A stretch of DNA of 64,000 nucleotides from Dickeya dianthicola NCPPB 453 (lineage in GTDB: Bacteria > Pseudomonadota > Gammaproteobacteria > Enterobacterales > Enterobacteriaceae). A program made the translations under genes and the position numbers. The notes under the pieces were generated by a model. It worked only from the letters and a program-made list of their open reading frames with translations, was not told the origin of the DNA and searched no databases. Below, piece after piece: positions 52,539 through 61,247 of this stretch (position 1 is its first letter; each line of letters opens with the position of its first letter). Where the stretch lies: contig NZ_CM001841.1 in NCBI RefSeq assembly GCF_000365305.1, positions 4,414,046-4,478,045 on the forward strand, given 5' to 3'.

Positions 52539-53668
52539 ATGATTACGCTCTTTTCCTTGCGCCCCTGAAACGCCTGATTGAAGACACCCTGTCCGAGGGG
52601 CGTCATCTTGGCGGGCAAATCGATATCGCCCCGGAGAAAGCGCGCCTTACCGCGCAATATTCACTGGCACCGATGCTCAATACGCTGGGTGTGCCGGCCG
52701 ACTACCGGCCGGCCTGCTGGCTGGAGGACGATGGCGTCGCCCTGCGCACGCTGGCTTTGCCCCTGCGGTGCGAAGCCTATGAATCGTTTGGCTATATTGA
52801 CCCCAACCTGCTGTTCGCCGCGCCGGGGCCGGGTATGGCGGCGCTGGTGGTGGAGAGCATGGGCAGCCCAAAACAGCGGGATGCGTTCTTCTCCCAGTTT
52901 AGCCGCGAGCTGACCTGGAGCTGTTTTGCCATGACCGAGCCGGAAGCGGGCAGCGATGTGCAGCAAATCCAGACCAACGCCATCAAGGTGGACGGCGGCT
53001 GGCTGATCAACGGCGAGAAGTATCTGATCGGCAACGGAGTGATTGCCGACACCGGCGTACTGTTTGCCCGCACGGCGTCCGGCCCGCTCGGCATCAATGT
53101 CTTCACCTTTGCGCCGCGCCATCAGGACGGCGTGTTCGCCGAACGTATCCCGATCAACGGCGTACCGGGCTGCAACGTGTCGCATCTGACGTTCCGGGAT
53201 CTGTTCGTGCCGGACAGCGCGCTGCTGGGTCAGCACCTGAGACCGACCGAGCGTTTTGCCCGCTCGGCGATGGTAACCTTCGACTCGCTGCGCCCTTGCG
53301 TCGGCGCGATTGCGCTCGGCGTCGCCCGTTCCACGCTCGACCTCGCCCTGCAGCAGCGCTGGGCCACGCCCCGCGCCGCCTGGTTGCTGAAAGCCCGGCG
53401 ACAGTTGCAGGCAGCCATGTCGCAGGCCAGGATGGTCTGCAAACGTTTTGACCAGGGGGAAAACTGCGGGCGCGACGCCGGGCTGGCAAAAATCACCGCC
53501 ACCCGGGTGGCCGAGCAGGTGGTGATGGCCGTCATTCATCATGCGCCGCCCGCCGCGCTGGGCGAATATCCGCGTCTGGCGAAAGCCTGGCGCGACGTGA
53601 AAGCCTTTGAATACACCGAAGGCACCACCTTTATCCACCTGATTAACCACGGTTATCGGGGGGTGTAG
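52535..53668 (+). CDS. Acyl-CoA-dehydrogenase-like flavoenzyme 1 (Vfm biosynthesis)
   Basis: 377 aa with a GTG start (AAGGAG 8 bp upstream). FAD-binding TEPEAGSDVQQI, the substrate/FAD segment LINGEKYLIGNG, and the C-terminal catalytic Glu in EYTEGTTFIH. ACAD-like enzymes in natural-product clusters oxidise carrier-bound aminoacyl groups (for example prolyl to pyrrolyl). A second ACAD gene lies at 55297. Together they suggest successive oxidations of a carrier-bound intermediate. Substrate unknown. Confidence 0.9.
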   Translation: MNDYALFLAPLKRLIEDTLSEGRHLGGQIDIAPEKARLTAQYSLAPMLNTLGVPADYRPACWLEDDGVALRTLALPLRCEAYESFGYIDPNLLFAAPGPGMAALVVESMGSPKQRDAFFSQFSRELTWSCFAMTEPEAGSDVQQIQTNAIKVDGGWLINGEKYLIGNGVIADTGVLFARTASGPLGINVFTFAPRHQDGVFAERIPINGVPGCNVSHLTFRDLFVPDSALLGQHLRPTERFARSAMVTFDSLRPCVGAIALGVARSTLDLALQQRWATPRAAWLLKARRQLQAAMSQARMVCKRFDQGENCGRDAGLAKITATRVAEQVVMAVIHHAPPAALGEYPRLAKAWRDVKAFEYTEGTTFIHLINHGYRGV

Positions 53669-53669
53669 C

Positions 53670-54182
53670 ATGGCATACCCGTCGTTGGCCCCCGTTAGCG
53701 ATGCGATAGTGCAGGAAACCGGCAGTCTGGCGGTGGAAACCCGCGCCACCCCGTTGACAGCGCAGCAGCGCGCCCTGCTGTCGCCCTGGTTTGCCCTCAA
53801 TCATGCCGACGCCGATATTCCCTGGTTTCTGCATGAGCCCGTCCACAGCGATGAATTCGGCCTGCATGCCGCCAGCGTCATCGCGCTCTGCCGCCATTTT
53901 TGCGCCAGCCATGCCAACAGCGCGCTGTTATATGAATATTACAGCCCGCCGCTCCAGTTCCGCACCCCGCTACTGCAAAGCCTGCTGTATGCCGCGCCGG
54001 GTTTTCATTACAGCCTGGGGATCAAAGCGCAGGGGCGGATACAGGCCGAGCGTGATTTGGCCGCTACGCTGCTGGACCACGATGGCGCCGTGCTTTATCT
54101 GAGCGACCCGCTGCGCCGCATCAGTCCATGCGCCGACGCCGAGCCGGTCGTCTACCGTTACTGCCGGCTTTACCCACGCTAG
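53670..54182 (+). CDS. Unknown protein within the Vfm biosynthesis operon
   Basis: 170 aa, not recognised. No signal peptide or TM. Contains CRHFCASHANSALLYEYY and a Leu/Asp-rich C-terminal beta region (DHDGAVLYLSDPLRRIS). ATG 53670 immediately follows the previous stop, and codon use matches its neighbours, so it is a real gene. Function cannot be assigned; conservation in the operon implies a role in signal assembly. Confidence 0.75.
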   Translation: MAYPSLAPVSDAIVQETGSLAVETRATPLTAQQRALLSPWFALNHADADIPWFLHEPVHSDEFGLHAASVIALCRHFCASHANSALLYEYYSPPLQFRTPLLQSLLYAAPGFHYSLGIKAQGRIQAERDLAATLLDHDGAVLYLSDPLRRISPCADAEPVVYRYCRLYPR

Positions 54183-54272
54183 CCCGTCGCGCCGCTACCA
54201 TGAAACACCCCAGACCATGACACCGGACACGCCGTTCACCTTGTTCACACCCCAATCGCCAGGAGTGCGCTT

Positions 54273-55196
54273 GTGCTAGGACACATTGAGGCGATAGAAG
54301 TCGCGTTTCCGCCCGAAGTACAATCACTGGGCGACGTCGCGCAGGAAGTCGGCCTGACCCAGCTTGATATACGCATGTTTGACCGTTTTTACGGGCTACG
54401 CCGCTTTCACGGCGGCCCCGGCACGCTGGACGAACTGCTGACGCCGGTTGTCGACCAGATGCGGCACCGCCGGCCGCAGGCCTTCGCCGCCATCAGCCAC
54501 GTCATGCACTGCCATACCGTACCTTGCGTGCGGGTGTTCGAAACCGCGAGCCAGACACCGCCCTGGCTGGATCGCTTTTCACCCCGGACCGAATTCGCCA
54601 GCCTGACTATGGGCCACTGCGCCACCCCACTCACCGCGGCGGAATGGTTGCTGAAACAGCTCTCGCCCGACGGCTTTGGCCTGATACTGATCGGCGAGAA
54701 AGCCTTTCACCCCAGAATCAAACTGATCAAAGACACCACCCTGATGGGCGAAGCCGCCTGTGCGGTGCTGTTGAGCCGTCAGGGCGACGGCCCGGCGATC
54801 CTCAGCCGTTACACCGGTCAGGATGGCCGCTTCAGCATCCAGACCGGCGTCGACGAACACGAGACTTCCGACTTCGGGCAGCATTATGTCGATTTTACCC
54901 GCCAACACCTGCAGGCCGCGCTGGACAAAGCCGGCGTAACCATTGATTGTATTGACTGGATCGCTCCTCATAACGTCAATCTCTCGTCGTGGCATCGTCT
55001 GGCGCAGTTGATGAATTTTCCACGGGAGAAAATCTTTCTGGAAAACGTCCCGCGCTATGGTCACTGCTTTGGCGCCGACCCGTTTATCAACCTGCGCCAG
55101 TTGCAGCAACAGCAACGGCTGCGTAAAGGCGATACCGTGCTGCTGGTCAGCGTGGGGCTGGGCGCGACCTACTCATCGTTACTGATCAAGATCTAA
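54273..55196 (+). CDS. KAS-III-like (FabH/thiolase-fold) condensing enzyme 1
   Basis: 307 aa with GTG start and CAGGAG site. Thiolase fold with active-site Cys in MGHCATPLTAAEWL, His in APHNVNLSSWHRL and a third residue in RYGHCFGADPF. Standard KAS III has Cys-His-Asn with GN in this last motif; here it is GHC, so a Cys-His-His type centre. It ends in the usual SVGLGATYSS. Such variants often act as acyl transferases or esterifying enzymes rather than decarboxylative condensers. The paralogue at 57345 shares the motif. Confidence 0.85.
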   Translation: MLGHIEAIEVAFPPEVQSLGDVAQEVGLTQLDIRMFDRFYGLRRFHGGPGTLDELLTPVVDQMRHRRPQAFAAISHVMHCHTVPCVRVFETASQTPPWLDRFSPRTEFASLTMGHCATPLTAAEWLLKQLSPDGFGLILIGEKAFHPRIKLIKDTTLMGEAACAVLLSRQGDGPAILSRYTGQDGRFSIQTGVDEHETSDFGQHYVDFTRQHLQAALDKAGVTIDCIDWIAPHNVNLSSWHRLAQLMNFPREKIFLENVPRYGHCFGADPFINLRQLQQQQRLRKGDTVLLVSVGLGATYSSLLIKI

Positions 55197-55296
55197 CCAA
55201 AACGCAATATCGGGCAATACACGACAACTATTCCCGATAAGGTACATAATTATCGTGCGAATGGTATTTTTTGCGACTCGACTAACAGGACAGATC

Positions 55297-56448
55297 ATGA
55301 AGGCTCTTACGTTCAGTAATGTATTAAAAGAATTGGATGCACTGGGCGAAAAATTACGGCAGGCGGCCAGTCAGGTAGAATCCGATCGTAGCCGGGCGTT
55401 ATCCTGTCTTGAGGATGAGTTGCTTTATACCATCGCCTACATTGGCATTCCGCCCGAATTCATTCCGTTCCGGGGGTGGGACTATCAGGCCTGCCACTAT
55501 AGCGATCACATCGACATGCTGGAGTACCTTAGCCGCTTTGACGCCAGCGGTCTGATGATGTTGCCCGGCGCTTCGCTGTCGGCGCGAGCGGTCATGATGC
55601 TGGGTACGCCGGAGCAGCAGGCGTTCTTCTTCTCCCACTTTAACCAACCGCCTTGTTGGGCGTTTTTTGCCGTTACCGAGCCTGAAGTCGGCTCCGATAC
55701 GCAATCGATCGCCTCTTCGCTAACGCCGACCGATAACGGCTACCTGCTGCACGCCCGCAAGAAATTCATCGGCGGCGCTCAACTGGCGTCCGTCGGGCTG
55801 GTCTTCGCCCGCGAAGGCAATCTTCAGCGGCTGGTGATGGTGGAGCCGGAACAGGCCGCCTCTCATATGACGATCGCGCCGCTTGAGCAGTTCGGGCTGC
55901 AAGGCTCTAACCTGACGGAAATCGAGATCAACGGGCTGCCGGTCACGCCGGGTAGCATTCTGGGCTATGACCGCAAAGGACTGAACCAGGGACTGACCGC
56001 CCTGGGGCAGGTGTTTGAACGCCATCGCCCAATGGTCAGCGCTATGGCGCTCGGCACCGCCTACGGGCTGCTGCGCGTGCTGGACGACACCGCGTTGAAC
56101 GCCGAACAGTTGAACGCAGAACAACAGCGCTGGCGCGCCCAACAATGGCGCACTTACCATCTGCTGCGACAGCAATTGTCGGAAATCGCCGAGCGCTACC
56201 AGTCCGGTCAGCAGCAATACCACATCACCAGCCAGTTGAAACGGCGTTGTACCCTGTTCGTGGAAACGGTGGCGCACCGCATGCCGCATCTGCTGAGCGA
56301 ACAAACGTGGCTGGAAGACACACCGTTGCGCCGTCGCTGTCGCGACGCGCTGGCATTCGAATACATGGAAGGCACCGCCAATATCCATCTGATGAACAGT
56401 TTGCGTTGCTACACAACCAGGGGAGGCGTTTGTGCCCACGTATCTTGA
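55297..56448 (+). CDS. Acyl-CoA-dehydrogenase-like flavoenzyme 2 (Vfm biosynthesis)
   Basis: 383 aa from ATG 55297; an upstream in-frame start at 55255 lacks a good site. VTEPEVGSDTQSI (FAD), a TPTDNGYLLHARKKFIGG strand region (given as GYLLHARKKFIGG) and catalytic Glu in EYMEGTANIH. Paralogous in type to the ACAD at 52535 but only distantly similar. Overlaps the next gene by 17 bp. Probably carries out the second oxidation step on a carrier-bound substrate. Confidence 0.9.
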   Translation: MKALTFSNVLKELDALGEKLRQAASQVESDRSRALSCLEDELLYTIAYIGIPPEFIPFRGWDYQACHYSDHIDMLEYLSRFDASGLMMLPGASLSARAVMMLGTPEQQAFFFSHFNQPPCWAFFAVTEPEVGSDTQSIASSLTPTDNGYLLHARKKFIGGAQLASVGLVFAREGNLQRLVMVEPEQAASHMTIAPLEQFGLQGSNLTEIEINGLPVTPGSILGYDRKGLNQGLTALGQVFERHRPMVSAMALGTAYGLLRVLDDTALNAEQLNAEQQRWRAQQWRTYHLLRQQLSEIAERYQSGQQQYHITSQLKRRCTLFVETVAHRMPHLLSEQTWLEDTPLRRRCRDALAFEYMEGTANIHLMNSLRCYTTRGGVCAHVS

Positions 56449-57289
56449 CCCACGGTCGATACTTCACCGCCGCTTTGCGTCGCCCGCCAGCATGCCGCGG
56501 CAAGCGATCAGCCCGGCGCAGGAGTATTACTGGCACAGCTACGCCACCCGGTTCTTCGCCAGCAACGGTCTTGACTGGCACGAGAGAATGACCAACTTGC
56601 AATGCAGCAGCCGGACCAGCGACCTGACATCGTTCATCAACATGATCGGCCAGTTGCTGCCCGTTTATCGGGCCAGAAACGATCTGTCGCATATCGACAG
56701 CGTGCTGATGGCGCACTGGACGCCGGACCTGCATCTTGGCAGTTCGGTTATCAACTATGTGATTGAATCGCTCAGGCTGCCGGCCTGTCTGGCGCTGACC
56801 ATCAGCGATCGCGGGCCGGATGCGGCGCTGTTTGCGCTCTCCAGCATCGCCAATTGCCAGCAGGAAGACGACCACGATTCGCTGTTGCTGATCGCCGACC
56901 AGAGCAACCTGCCGTATCACTCCACCCTGCTCGAATCGCTCGCCCCGGAAAACAACGCCTGTCTGTTTTCCGTCAGTTGTCATGAGCAACCGCTGCGCTA
57001 CCGGGGTTTCTGTCGCCGCCCTCAGCCCACTGCCGATACCCTGGCGCCCACCGTGGCCCAGTTATGTCAGCACTTTGCCCTGCGGCAAGACCGCCTATGC
57101 GTGGTGGCGGAGCCGTTGCTGCTGGCGGCGCTGCCGCCGACGTTGACCGGTATCGTCGCCAATCCGCATCTGGTGTGCGCCGCACCGTTTGTGGCGCTGG
57201 CGGAACATTACCAGCCGGGCCGTGACTACCTGCTGCTGGTTCATTATCAGGACACGCTCAGCGCAGTCGGATTGCAGGGGCTGGAATAA
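56432..57289 (+). CDS. Thiolase-fold-like protein without visible catalytic Cys (paralogue of 46140 gene)
   Basis: 285 aa with GTG start and GGGAGG upstream. Shares AHWTPDLHLGSSVINYVI, LTISDRGPDAALFALSSI and CAAPFVALAEHYQPG with the protein at 46140. As there, no Cys stands at the expected nucleophile place. It directly precedes the second KAS-III-like gene, and the 46140 paralogue precedes the acyl ligase, so each may form a heterodimer with a catalytic partner. The stop region is part of an 18-bp tandem duplication (57274-57309). Confidence 0.65.
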   Translation: MPTYLDPRSILHRRFASPASMPRQAISPAQEYYWHSYATRFFASNGLDWHERMTNLQCSSRTSDLTSFINMIGQLLPVYRARNDLSHIDSVLMAHWTPDLHLGSSVINYVIESLRLPACLALTISDRGPDAALFALSSIANCQQEDDHDSLLLIADQSNLPYHSTLLESLAPENNACLFSVSCHEQPLRYRGFCRRPQPTADTLAPTVAQLCQHFALRQDRLCVVAEPLLLAALPPTLTGIVANPHLVCAAPFVALAEHYQPGRDYLLLVHYQDTLSAVGLQGLE

Positions 57290-57309
57290 TGGCAGGGGCT
57301 GGAATAATG
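57274..57309 (+). repeat. 18-bp tandem duplication at a gene junction
   Basis: GCAGGGGCTGGAATAATG occurs twice in a row (57274-57291 and 57292-57309), spanning the stop of the 56432 gene. It creates a mini-frame ATG 57289 to TAA 57342 of 17 codons ending 2 bp before the GTG start of the next gene. Confidence 0.95.
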
Positions 57310-57344
57310 CGGGGACAGAAACCAGTGCAGAGACTGAAATAACA

Positions 57345-58283
57345 GTGCGTCTGACCCGCTTTGTGACCTGGGTGCCGGAGCAGAGACTGAGCGCCGGCGA
57401 TATTATTCGCGCGGCGGGCGCCAGCGCATCGGAAGCGCGGGTCTTCTCGCAACTGTTCGGCTTTCAGCAGGTGGCGGCGCTGGACAGCGGCGTGCCGCTG
57501 GCCTCGGTGTTCCACCGGTTGCTCAGTGAGTTACAGCGCCAGTCGCCGCACCCCGAGCACCCGGCTGATGTGCTTATCTACGCTCACGGCATGCCGGTGC
57601 AGTCGGCGGAGCGGCAACCCTGGCTGGCCCAGCTTGGCCGTGAACATCCGTTTATTCGCGATCACGCCCCCTGCTACGAACTCGACCAGCAAAACTGCGC
57701 CACGCTATTTTGGGCGCTGGCGCTGGCTCAACGGCTGCTGTCGCAACAACGAGCGACGCGGGTGGCGATCATTGCCGGCGATACCTTGTCTGCCTTTGCG
57801 ATTCAGGAGCGATATTTTCCCGGCTGTACGATGGTCGGTGATGCCTTCGCAGCACTGCTACTGGAAAATCAACCATCCGGCTTCCAAATAGAACCTGTCT
57901 ATACCGGACAGCGGCCAGAGTTTCATGAAGGCATTCATGGTAGCGAACACGCCAAAAAAGCATTTTATCAAGCTCATGATGAGCTGATTTCCGATGCATT
58001 ACAAAATACAAAGTCAGGCAACCCGACACATCTCCATCTCCTACCGCACAACGTCAATCGGTTAAGTTGGCTGAATTATTCCCGCCGTCATCAACATCCG
58101 CTGGAAAACATTGCGCTCGGACTGATGCCGAATATCGGTCACTGCTACACCGTTGATCCGCTGCTGCTGCTATCGGCCGCATTACCCGCCATTCGGTCCG
58201 GCAAACCTCACGTCATGCTGTCCGTCGGCCTGGGCGCCTGGATCGGCAGTTGCCGAATCCGACACGCCGACGCGCCGGTCTGA
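57345..58283 (+). CDS. KAS-III-like (thiolase-fold) condensing enzyme 2
   Basis: 312 aa from GTG 57345 (VRLTRFVTWVPEQRLSAGD); the frame is open further 5' but that part overlaps the previous gene and looks non-coding. Active-site Cys in DQQNCATLFWALALA, His in LLPHNVNRLSW and a third His in MPNIGHCYTVDPL, as in the paralogue at 54273. Ends LSVGLGAWIGS. Bases about 57840-58130 are AT-richer than the flanks, suggesting local recombination of the middle of the gene. Last gene of the + strand biosynthesis unit. Confidence 0.85.
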   Translation: MRLTRFVTWVPEQRLSAGDIIRAAGASASEARVFSQLFGFQQVAALDSGVPLASVFHRLLSELQRQSPHPEHPADVLIYAHGMPVQSAERQPWLAQLGREHPFIRDHAPCYELDQQNCATLFWALALAQRLLSQQRATRVAIIAGDTLSAFAIQERYFPGCTMVGDAFAALLLENQPSGFQIEPVYTGQRPEFHEGIHGSEHAKKAFYQAHDELISDALQNTKSGNPTHLHLLPHNVNRLSWLNYSRRHQHPLENIALGLMPNIGHCYTVDPLLLLSAALPAIRSGKPHVMLSVGLGAWIGSCRIRHADAPV

Positions 58284-58565
58284 CCCTTCGCGGCCTTGCC
58301 GCACTATTTAGCCGCATTTATCAGAACAGTTCTCAATTTCAGACAAAAATGGATAATTACGCTATGCATAATAGCAGTCAGGGAAAGCTTTCGTCGGCCC
58401 GCCGGCGATAAGCGACAAGGATGTAACTGAACCGCCCCGGCTGAAGCAACGGACGAATGATCAGACGGGTATTGGCCAGACAAGGATACGCTGGCCGCGG
58501 GTTCCCCCCCTGATACAGGACGTCAGGCTGGCTGGCAGGGATAGCAACGGAGAAGGGAGAGGGGA

Positions 58566-59213
58566 ATGAAAGCGTTGCTTTGTTGCGCGCTGGTGCTGCT
58601 GCCATTGACGGTGGCCTGTTCGCCGGCGAACCAGCAAAATGTGGACGTGCCCTCCTTTACGACACTGGACGTTAGCCGTGGCCTGAGCGTCACCTTGGTT
58701 TGCGGTAATGGATACCGCGTGGAGGCCAGCGCCAGACAGGATGTTCTGGATAAGCTGGTCATCCGCCCTCAGGGACAGCGTCTGATAATCGAAAACCATT
58801 CCAGCGATGACAACATCCTGCGTGATCACGATGCAGCGATCACAGTCACTATCAACGCACCGATTAATACGGTTAAGGCGCAGGCAGGCGTCAGAATGAC
58901 CGTTCCCGCTTGTGCGGTTTCGCCCGACACATTCACGGTCGACGGCAGCATGGGCACAGAGATCTCTGTCGCGGGCAACACGCGTCTGCTCGACCTGTCG
59001 CTGGCGATGGGCTCATCCTTCAACACCCGTGAACCGACTTTTTCGGCGCAAGAGGCCGTGGTGAATATCGCCTTGGGCGTAGACGCGCGGTTATGTCACG
59101 TGCGGCAACTGAGCGGAACCATCACCACCGGCGCCAGGGTCCGGGTGGCGCCGGATACGCTGGTGCATACCAGCAACGGCATAGCCGGCCTGATAGATAA
59201 TCACGGCTGCTGA
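58566..59213 (+). CDS. Putative lipoprotein with DUF2807-like beta-helix domain
   Basis: 215 aa. Lipobox MKALLCCALVLLPLTVACS (LTVAC, Cys18) gives an outer- or inner-membrane-anchored protein. The body is a repetitive beta pattern (VTINAPINTVKAQAGVRM, VNIALGVDARLCHV) typical of DUF2807 adhesin-like domains. GGAGAGGGG lies upstream of the ATG. Its 3' end overlaps that of the opposite-strand PPTase gene by 13 bp. Role in Vfm signalling is not known to me; a promoter-bearing 282-bp gap separates it from the biosynthesis genes. Confidence 0.8.
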   Translation: MKALLCCALVLLPLTVACSPANQQNVDVPSFTTLDVSRGLSVTLVCGNGYRVEASARQDVLDKLVIRPQGQRLIIENHSSDDNILRDHDAAITVTINAPINTVKAQAGVRMTVPACAVSPDTFTVDGSMGTEISVAGNTRLLDLSLAMGSSFNTREPTFSAQEAVVNIALGVDARLCHVRQLSGTITTGARVRVAPDTLVHTSNGIAGLIDNHGC

Positions 59214-59971
59214 AGCGATGCGTCGTTTCCCGGCGCGTCATCTGGCAGTATCAGCAGGCGCCACGCATCCGGCTCGACCGATTTCGTAGGGAGAAGGCAG
59301 TAGCTGAGCGCGATGGACGACGCTCCCGTAATCCACGCCTCATCCTGCCGGCAATCGCTAATCTGCCCGGCATCCGTCACCCGGATCCCCCCCTGACTGT
59401 CGGCCAGGCAACTGAACGACGCCAGCGATTTGTGCAGCCCTAATCCCAGCGCTTTGATATAGGCCTCTTTGCGGCTCCACAAACAGGTGAATGCCGGCAG
59501 GAATCGCGCGTCATCAAGCGAGTCTAGCCAGCAGATTTCGTCAGGGTGAAAGAAACGTCTGGCCACCGACCGCTTACGGTCCACATGACCCTGGCAGCTT
59601 TCCACATCCACGCCTACCGGGCTGTGGCGCGCAAACGCGAAGGCAAAGGCGCTCTGGGTATGAGACAAGTTGAACTGAACGGCCGGGTGCTGCGGTAAAA
59701 ACGGTTTGCCATGCGGGGTGCGCTCAAAGCGTAATGCGGCGGCCTCTTGCTGACACAGCGGCGCCAACAGGATACGCAACATGCCTTCCGCCAGTCGGCG
59801 GGACGCCAACGCCGCATCCGGCGGCACGCCGCAAGCCAGACGAGCCTGCGCGACGATTGCCGGGCACACCAGTTGCGCACGCGGCACCACAACACAGTGG
59901 GGATACGGCCATGTTCTCGCCGTCAGGTCATCCCAGCGGCAGGAAGATATTGACGACACAGCCTTCTGCAT
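59201..59971 (-). CDS. 4'-phosphopantetheinyl transferase, Sfp type
   Basis: 256 aa. Motifs: RTPHGKPFL (P1), FNLSHTQSAFAFAF (P1a), VGVDVESCQG (P2, Mg-binding Asp/Glu) and WSRKEAYIKALGLGL (P3). It would attach phosphopantetheine to the two carrier proteins of the cluster. Its start lies inside vfmI (44-bp overlap), so it is co-transcribed and coupled to the sensor-kinase gene on the - strand. Confidence 0.92.
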   Translation of the reverse strand: MQKAVSSISSCRWDDLTARTWPYPHCVVVPRAQLVCPAIVAQARLACGVPPDAALASRRLAEGMLRILLAPLCQQEAAALRFERTPHGKPFLPQHPAVQFNLSHTQSAFAFAFARHSPVGVDVESCQGHVDRKRSVARRFFHPDEICWLDSLDDARFLPAFTCLWSRKEAYIKALGLGLHKSLASFSCLADSQGGIRVTDAGQISDCRQDEAWITGASSIALSYCLLPTKSVEPDAWRLLILPDDAPGNDASLQQP

Positions 59972-61247
59972 CCTTACGGTTCTCCAGCGTCAGGTGCCCG
60001 TCATGGCCTTCGACAATCTGTCGACACAGGATCAGCCCGATGCCGCTGCCATGCGTCTTGGTGGTATAAAACGGCACGAACAGGTTTTCGATATTCGCCA
60101 CCCCTTTGCCTTGATCGATAATCTCGATATGCAGTTGCCGGGCAATCACTTTCCAGCGCAGCACGATCTCACCCAGCCCGGGCTCCATCGCTTCATCGGC
60201 ATTTTTCAGCAGGTTGATGAATATCTGCTGCATCTGATTGGCATCGACCATCGCCTGCTGCGGCGCGTCCCCGGAAAAGATCAGTTTGCGCTGAGGAAAC
60301 AACATCGCCATTTGCATCATCAGCCCGGCGATATCACAGGGCTGTTTGTTGGCTGGCGGCAAACGGTTCAACTGACGATAACTACCGACAAAAGTGATCA
60401 GCTCGCGGGCGCGATTGTTGATGATCTCCATGCCGTTGACCAAATCCGGCGCCGCCTGATGCTGATTATCCTTACGGAACACCTGCAACAGCGTCTGGCT
60501 GATGGAGGCAATCGGCGTCAAGGAATTGTTGATCTCATGGCTGATAACCCGCAGCAGGTTCTGCCAGGTTTTCTGCTCTTCGTTACGCAGCAGCTTGCTC
60601 ACGTCGCTGATGAATAACAGGTGGTTTTGCCGGCCGTCTTCGATAAAGGAATCGTGACGAATCTGGAACATGCCCCGAGTACCGGGGAAACGCCAGTCAA
60701 CCGGCTCGGCATCCGACGGCTGTTGCAACAGCCCTTCCAGCCCGAACTCCGCCGCCGGTTGCCCCACCAGCAGCGACAGCGGTTTGTTGACCAGCGCCGC
60801 CGCCGCGTCGTTGCACCAGATGATGCGCCGTTCCGCATCCAACGCGAACACACTGATATTGATGTTGGAGATCACCTTGTGCAGCACATAGTAGGTTTCT
60901 TTTTGCTGCTGGCGACTACGCGCCATCGCGCCGGAAAGCTGGTTAATCTGGCGGATCAGGTTATCAAACGCGCCTTTGCCCTTGGTCACGCCGCGCAGAC
61001 TGAAATTTTCCTGCTCCAGCGCTTCCAACAGGTTGGACACGACGTGAATTTTGCCGTTCAGCCGCTCAGAAAACGTAAAGCTGCTGTAGACCAGACACAG
61101 GAATATGATGAATACCGTCAGTATTTTCAGGTACACCGACTGGTCGGGAAACAGCCACAGCAGAAAATACCCCAGCAAGCCGGCTATCGCGGCGACATTG
61201 AATGACAACAGGTGAGGAGGCTCAAAGGAGGAGTCGAGTTTACTCAT
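59928..61247 (-). CDS. vfmI: Sensor histidine kinase VfmI
   Basis: 439 aa from ATG 61247, overlapping vfmH by 8 bp. Two TMs (about 14-33 and 38-57) are joined by only about five residues, so there is practically no periplasmic sensor domain. A linker helix, a PAS-like domain (NISVFALDAERRIIWCND), phosphoacceptor His in RVISHEINNSLTP and the ATPase boxes NLLKNADEAM (N), DQGKGV (G1) and GSGIGL (G2) follow. NtrY/NtrB-like layout. In Dickeya VfmI and VfmH sense the Vfm signal and switch on the rest of the regulon. The missing sensor domain suggests help from a partner such as VfmG. Confidence 0.93.
   Translation of the reverse strand: MSKLDSSFEPPHLLSFNVAAIAGLLGYFLLWLFPDQSVYLKILTVFIIFLCLVYSSFTFSERLNGKIHVVSNLLEALEQENFSLRGVTKGKGAFDNLIRQINQLSGAMARSRQQQKETYYVLHKVISNINISVFALDAERRIIWCNDAAAALVNKPLSLLVGQPAAEFGLEGLLQQPSDAEPVDWRFPGTRGMFQIRHDSFIEDGRQNHLLFISDVSKLLRNEEQKTWQNLLRVISHEINNSLTPIASISQTLLQVFRKDNQHQAAPDLVNGMEIINNRARELITFVGSYRQLNRLPPANKQPCDIAGLMMQMAMLFPQRKLIFSGDAPQQAMVDANQMQQIFINLLKNADEAMEPGLGEIVLRWKVIARQLHIEIIDQGKGVANIENLFVPFYTTKTHGSGIGLILCRQIVEGHDGHLTLENRKDAEGCVVNIFLPLG

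Noticed and set aside
57189-57344. N-terminal extension of the second KAS-III-like protein
   Set aside because: It overlaps the end of the previous gene and contains the tandem duplication; the protein-like part begins at GTG 57345.
60621-61205. 194-codon + strand frame
   Set aside because: Antisense to vfmI, whose kinase motifs are intact.
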